DNA from: a virus
Virus record (IMG/VR): IMGVR_UViG_3300008267_000009
Span: 1-64,000 of that record
Direction: 5' to 3' (one strand)
Length of the DNA stretch: 64,000 nucleotides
Within the stretch, counting starts at the first letter, position 1. Every line of letters begins with the position of its first letter. The position numbers and the translations under genes are program-made. Below, piece by piece: positions 60,475 to 64,000 of this stretch. Below the pieces are notes generated by a model. That model made no database searches, was not told where the DNA came from, and saw only the letters and a list, made by a program, of their open reading frames with translations.

Positions 60475-61397
60475 AATCTTTAGGGCTTAGTATAACTGGA
60501 GAAACTTCTAACGACTTTCTTTGCTACTGCCCATTTCATTCTAATAGACATACTTCAAGTTTTAGCGTTAGTCGTGAAAAGGGTGCATTTATATGCTTTA
60601 ACCCATCCTGCGGAGAAGCTGGAACACTACAAGAGCTAGTTAAAAGAATTACAAATAAAAATGAGTTTGAAGCTATGAGATTTATATCTTCAAAAGAATC
60701 CGAAGCTTTAGAAAATTTTGATGAACTACTTGCAGAATCACTAGAAGAAAAGCCAACTTTTGAAGAGTTCTCTAAAGAAACTCTTGCAAAATTAAACGAC
60801 GACCTTGTAACAGAATGGAGAGCACAAAAGTATTTTGAGTCCAGAGGCATTAAAATGGAGTCTGGAAAATACTTTAATTTAGGATATTCAAAGAATATGG
60901 ATATGGTAACGGTACCAGTACATAGCCCAGATGGAATGCCTATCGGTATTGTTGCTAGATCAATTGAAGGTAAAACTTTTAAAAATAGTACAAATTTGCC
61001 TAAGAGTAAAACGCTATTTAATATACACCGTGCTAAAAAAATTGGAGACCATGTAATAGTTGTTGAGTCTAGCTTTGATGCAATTCGTGTTCATCAAGCA
61101 GGATTTCCAAATGTTGTTGCTACTTTAGGAGGATTTCTTTCTACGGAACAACACAATTTGCTTAATAGGCATTTTAATAAAATAACTATAATGACAGATG
61201 CAGATACTGCAGGCAGGGAGCTAGGTAAAAGTATTGCTTCAAAATTAAAGTTTAAAGACCTATTGTGGGCTTCCTATGAATATGGTAGAATATATCCTCA
61301 TGATGCAAAAGATGCTGGCGATATGACCGATGAAGAAATAAAAATATGCATTAAAAATTCTGTTTCCGATATGGAATACAGATCTTGGAACTCGTGA
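60399..61397 (+). CDS. DnaG-type primase (332 aa)
   Basis: CHC2-type zinc domain with C44, H47, C66 and C71 (CPFHSN, ICFNPSC), then a Toprim domain: VIVVESSFDAIRVHQAGF, and ITIMTDADTAGRELG. Makes RNA primers for lagging-strand synthesis. ATG at 60399 chosen over 60348; AAGAAGG precedes it. No helicase-binding domain is evident at the C-terminus. Confidence 0.88.
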   Translation: MAIRGYNTEQIDTTSYSPAHIKSVLKSLGLSITGETSNDFLCYCPFHSNRHTSSFSVSREKGAFICFNPSCGEAGTLQELVKRITNKNEFEAMRFISSKESEALENFDELLAESLEEKPTFEEFSKETLAKLNDDLVTEWRAQKYFESRGIKMESGKYFNLGYSKNMDMVTVPVHSPDGMPIGIVARSIEGKTFKNSTNLPKSKTLFNIHRAKKIGDHVIVVESSFDAIRVHQAGFPNVVATLGGFLSTEQHNLLNRHFNKITIMTDADTAGRELGKSIASKLKFKDLLWASYEYGRIYPHDAKDAGDMTDEEIKICIKNSVSDMEYRSWNS

Positions 61398-61403
61398 TAT
61401 AAT
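61398..61403 (+). promoter_or_regulatory. -10 TATAAT before ssDNA-binding gene
   Basis: TATAAT starts right at the stop of the primase gene. A leader of about 45 bases contains AAGGAG before the ATG at 61452. The -35 position (AATACA) is poor. Confidence 0.45.
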
Positions 61404-61451
61404 GAAAACACAGATGGATATATACCATCAACTACAAACAAGGAGATATAA

Positions 61452-62123
61452 ATGAGTATAGTAAAGGGTCTAAAAGACCTAAACAAGGCATTGGACAAGC
61501 CTACTTATAGCGGTGGAGAAGACAATAAAGGTCGCTGGCTAAAGATTGAAGATGGAGAAAGCGTAAAGATTCGCTTTTTGCAAGAGTTGGATCCAGACTC
61601 ACCAACATACAACGATAAGCTAGGTTGTGGATTTATTGCGTTAGAGCATACTAATCCAAAAGACTATCGTCGTAAAGCATTAGATACAATGGAAACAGAA
61701 GGTCGTGATTGGGCTAACGAGCAACATCGTAAAGACCCAAAGGCTGGTTGGAAAGCTAGAACACGTTTATATATTAACGTATTGGTGGATGACGGTAAGG
61801 AAGAGCCATACGTAGCAATTCTTTCACAAGGTACAAGCGGTAAAACAATTACGCCAACGCTAATTGAATATGCTGGTGAAATGGGAAGCATTTCAAACCT
61901 AATGTGGCGCATTAAGCGCTCAGGCTCAAAAACAGATACAAGTTATACAATCATTCCTTTAGCTAAGGATGAGACTCCTTTCGACTCATCTGGGCTAACA
62001 TTGTATGACTTAGAAAAAACTGCGGTTCGTCATGTTCCATATGCGGAACAAGAAGCATTCTATATGGGCGAATCTCAGGATAAAGAAGAAGCCTCTTCAA
62101 CAAGCAACAATTTGGAGTGGTAA
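61452..62123 (+). CDS. Probable ssDNA-binding protein (223 aa)
   Basis: Begins MSIVKGLKDLNKALDKPTY. Contains RWLKIEDGESVKIRFLQEL, KARTRLYINVLVDDGKEEPYVAI and LMWRIKRSGSKTDTSYTIIPL, the OB-fold pattern of T7/T4-like phage ssDNA-binding proteins. An acidic tail (QDKEEASSTS) is present. It sits between primase and polymerase. Strong SD. Confidence 0.7.
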   Translation: MSIVKGLKDLNKALDKPTYSGGEDNKGRWLKIEDGESVKIRFLQELDPDSPTYNDKLGCGFIALEHTNPKDYRRKALDTMETEGRDWANEQHRKDPKAGWKARTRLYINVLVDDGKEEPYVAILSQGTSGKTITPTLIEYAGEMGSISNLMWRIKRSGSKTDTSYTIIPLAKDETPFDSSGLTLYDLEKTAVRHVPYAEQEAFYMGESQDKEEASSTSNNLEW

Positions 62124-62130
62124 TTATATA

Positions 62131-62162
62131 CAATGAGGCCAGTCTATTGACTGGCCTCATTG
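62131..62162. terminator. Perfect 14-pair hairpin
   Basis: CAATGAGGCCAGTC (62131-62144) and its exact reverse complement (62149-62162) flank loop TATT. No U run follows, so it may be a processing or attenuator hairpin rather than an efficient terminator. It holds the -35 of the next promoter in its 3' half. Confidence 0.65.
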
Positions 62163-62175
62163 CATATAGTAGAAT
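62147..62175 (+). promoter_or_regulatory. Leaderless promoter TTGACT-17-TAGAAT
   Basis: TTGACT (62147-62152), 17 bases, TAGAAT (62170-62175), six bases to the ATG at 62182. Identical layout to the promoter at 22346-22374. The -35 lies within the hairpin, so structure and transcription start may compete. Confidence 0.7.
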
Positions 62176-62181
62176 AGCAAA

Positions 62182-62388
62182 ATGAAATCATACGACATAC
62201 CAGACCCATTTACGCAGTTTCGTATAGATAAATACAACCGCACAAAAGGATTACGATACGATTTCTTTTCTGGCGAATGGGACATGGAATGTGGTTGTTG
62301 TGGTGAGCCACTCAGTGCTCCAAACCGAAAGACTATGACAAAGATTAGACTTTATCATACTAGAAATGAATGTTTAGGCGGATACTAA
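62182..62388 (+). CDS. Small zinc-binding protein (68 aa)
   Basis: Begins MKSYDIPDPFTQFRIDKYN. Contains CGCC (C-x-C-C) with later C64 (NECLGGY). Conserved-looking RYDFFSGEWDMECGCCG. Function unknown. Its stop overlaps the polymerase ATG (TAATG), so they are coupled. Confidence 0.65.
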   Translation: MKSYDIPDPFTQFRIDKYNRTKGLRYDFFSGEWDMECGCCGEPLSAPNRKTMTKIRLYHTRNECLGGY

Positions 62389-64000
62389 TGAATTTTACAC
62401 ATTTACATGTTCACTCCTACTATTCATTAATGGATGGACTAAATTCTCCAAAAGAGTTATGCCAAGCTGCCCTAGATGCTGGTCAAACTTCAATTGCAAT
62501 CACAGATCATGGTACAATTTCTTCACATAGAGATATGCAAATAGCAGCAAAAGAACTGGGCATAAAGCCTATTCTTGGCGTAGAGGCTTATATCTCTTCA
62601 ACAGATAGATTTGATAGATCTTCTAAAACAGATAAAAGTATACAAGCGTATAACCACATTATTTTATTGGCTAAAAACCAAATTGGTTTAAATAATATTA
62701 ATGTCTTGCAGGAAATTGCTTGGAACGAGGGTTTTTATCACAAGCCACGTATTGATAGAGAGGTTTTAAAAGAATATGCGGAAGGTATTATTGTTCTTAG
62801 CGGATGCCTTAATGGGCTTATTAGTAAGTGCATCGAAAAAGGCGAATTGGGAGAAGCAAAGCTTATACTCAAAGATTTTAAAAAAACTTTTCAAGAAGAT
62901 TTTTATGTTGAAGTACAGTCTCATAATCCGCCAGAAATAAACTCTGCTCTTCTTAAACTTGCTGATGAGCTTAAAATTAAGGCGGTGGCAACTGGAGATG
63001 CTCACTTTGCTAAAGAAGAAGATAGAGTATTAGAAGAAGCCATGCTTATTCTTTCAACATCTCCTAAAGTAGATAAAGATGCAGATGTTGAAATGTCTAG
63101 AAATATAAAGGACATTAATGAAAGATTAAACTATCTTTATCCAGATAGAAAAATATCATTTCAGGATATGAATTTGTTTATTCAAACTCGTTCCGAAATT
63201 GAGGCAGACTTTAATAAGTCAGGTATTAATCGAACAGACATTTACGATAATACCATGGAGATAGCCTCTAAAATTGAAGAATACGATTTTAACAGGGGTC
63301 TAGACCTATTGCCTGTACCTAAGACCAATGCCGACCAAAAGCTCCGCCAAATGGCCCTAGAAGGCCTTAAAAGGCTAAACAGGGACGAGGATCAGACCTA
63401 CCTAGATAGAATTGAAGAAGAGTTATCTATAATTAAAGATAAGGCATTTGCGTCCTACTTTTTAGTTGTTGCAGATATGATTAACTGGGCTAAAGGCCAA
63501 AATATTATGGTTGGTCCAGGTCGAGGTTCTGCTGCTGGCTCTTTAGTCTGCTATGCCCTTGGTATTACAGATGTAGATCCAATTGAATATAACCTACTGT
63601 TTTTTAGATTTATTAATCCAGAGCGTAATGACTTTCCAGATATTGATACAGATTTTGAAGATCGTCGTCGCAAAGAAGTTAAGGATTATTTAAAAAAGAA
63701 ATTTAAGCACGTTGCGTCTATTTCAACATATACTTATTTTAAAGATAAGGGTGTAATTCGTGATGCTGCTCGTGTATTTATGGTTCCACTTCAAGAAGTT
63801 AACCGTGCAACAAAACAAATAGACACGTTTGAAGATTTTTTAAGTTCTCCAAATACTAGAGAGTTTAGAGCCAAGTATCCAGAAGTTCAATGGTTGGCAG
63901 ATAAACTTCGTGGAAGAATTAGATCTGTAGGAGTACATGCTGCTGGTGTTGTTGTTGCAAAAGATGAACTTAGAAATTATGCTCCTGTAGAATCTAGAGC
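62388..64000 (+). CDS. dnaE: DNA polymerase III alpha subunit, partial
   Basis: Runs off the right edge, so only the first 537 residues are seen. PHP domain: HLHVHS (5-10), TDHG (39-42), GDAHF. Polymerase palm: GPGRGSAAGSLVCYALG and the catalytic PDIDTDF with D418 and D420. Thus a bacterial C-family replicase rather than the usual phage A- or B-family enzyme. Starts one base inside the previous stop. The C-terminal OB and beta-binding parts lie outside the window. Confidence 0.93.
   Translation, partial: MNFTHLHVHSYYSLMDGLNSPKELCQAALDAGQTSIAITDHGTISSHRDMQIAAKELGIKPILGVEAYISSTDRFDRSSKTDKSIQAYNHIILLAKNQIGLNNINVLQEIAWNEGFYHKPRIDREVLKEYAEGIIVLSGCLNGLISKCIEKGELGEAKLILKDFKKTFQEDFYVEVQSHNPPEINSALLKLADELKIKAVATGDAHFAKEEDRVLEEAMLILSTSPKVDKDADVEMSRNIKDINERLNYLYPDRKISFQDMNLFIQTRSEIEADFNKSGINRTDIYDNTMEIASKIEEYDFNRGLDLLPVPKTNADQKLRQMALEGLKRLNRDEDQTYLDRIEEELSIIKDKAFASYFLVVADMINWAKGQNIMVGPGRGSAAGSLVCYALGITDVDPIEYNLLFFRFINPERNDFPDIDTDFEDRRRKEVKDYLKKKFKHVASISTYTYFKDKGVIRDAARVFMVPLQEVNRATKQIDTFEDFLSSPNTREFRAKYPEVQWLADKLRGRIRSVGVHAAGVVVAKDELRNYAPVESR

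Overview
This window is about 64 kb of an AT-rich tailed-phage genome, most likely a long-tailed siphovirus of an actinobacterial host. Support for a phage: HK97-type capsid genes (portal, prohead protease fused to scaffold, major capsid protein), a major tail protein, a tail assembly chaperone with a -1 frameshift site, a 2156-residue tape measure protein, many tail-fibre genes and a replication module. The actinobacterial host is an inference. It rests on several genes with no Shine-Dalgarno (SD) whose ATG lies 6-7 bases after a TANNNT -10 box (leaderless transcripts), with consensus TTATCCACA DnaA boxes as weak further support. No integrase, CRISPR array, insertion sequence or terminase large subunit was seen; the terminase must lie outside the window.

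Layout. 1-1250: leftward small genes near a DnaA-box cluster, operator-like repeats and a strong leftward promoter. 1400-3420: rightward early-type genes: a Cys-rich miniprotein, tRNA-Ile(UAU), a consensus promoter, a tiny membrane protein, deoC, a zinc-ribbon peptide and an HNH protein. 3414-6522: leftward block with small proteins, a GT61-like glycosyltransferase and a secreted lysozyme/transglycosylase. 6607-9918: GT4-like glycosyltransferase, monomeric B12-dependent ribonucleotide reductase, holin-like protein with an EF-hand loop. 9989-22357: giant adhesin/tail-fibre region. 22381-27332: five consecutive 2-oxoglutarate/Fe(II) oxygenases with two proteins of unknown function among them. 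27338-29044: LamG-like adhesin. 29106-38285: head and connector genes, major tail protein and chaperones. 38289-56828: tape measure, tail tip and fibre proteins. 56914-64000: metallophosphoesterase, small zinc proteins, HTH protein, DnaB-like helicase, primase, probable ssDNA-binding protein and the start of DNA polymerase III alpha.

The most unusual part is 20.7-27.3 kb. A secreted-looking fibre protein carries two fibronectin III domains, 28 perfect hexapeptides of the form F-F-x-P-P-x, and a C-terminal Hint (intein-like) domain. Directly after it come five prolyl-4-hydroxylase-like oxygenases, the first with its own near-ideal leaderless promoter. Ten of the 28 repeats contain Pro-Pro-Gly, the classical collagen prolyl-hydroxylase substrate. 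I propose, as inference only, that this is a virion-protein modification cassette in which the oxygenases hydroxylate the Pro-rich fibre, possibly followed by glycosylation by the phage's two glycosyltransferases, with Hint-driven processing of the fibre.

Transcription seems punctuated by terminator-promoter pairs: after the major capsid gene, after the major tail gene, before the polymerase module and at the end of the leftward lysis block. After accounting for short genes, no stretch longer than about 300 bases lacks a feature.
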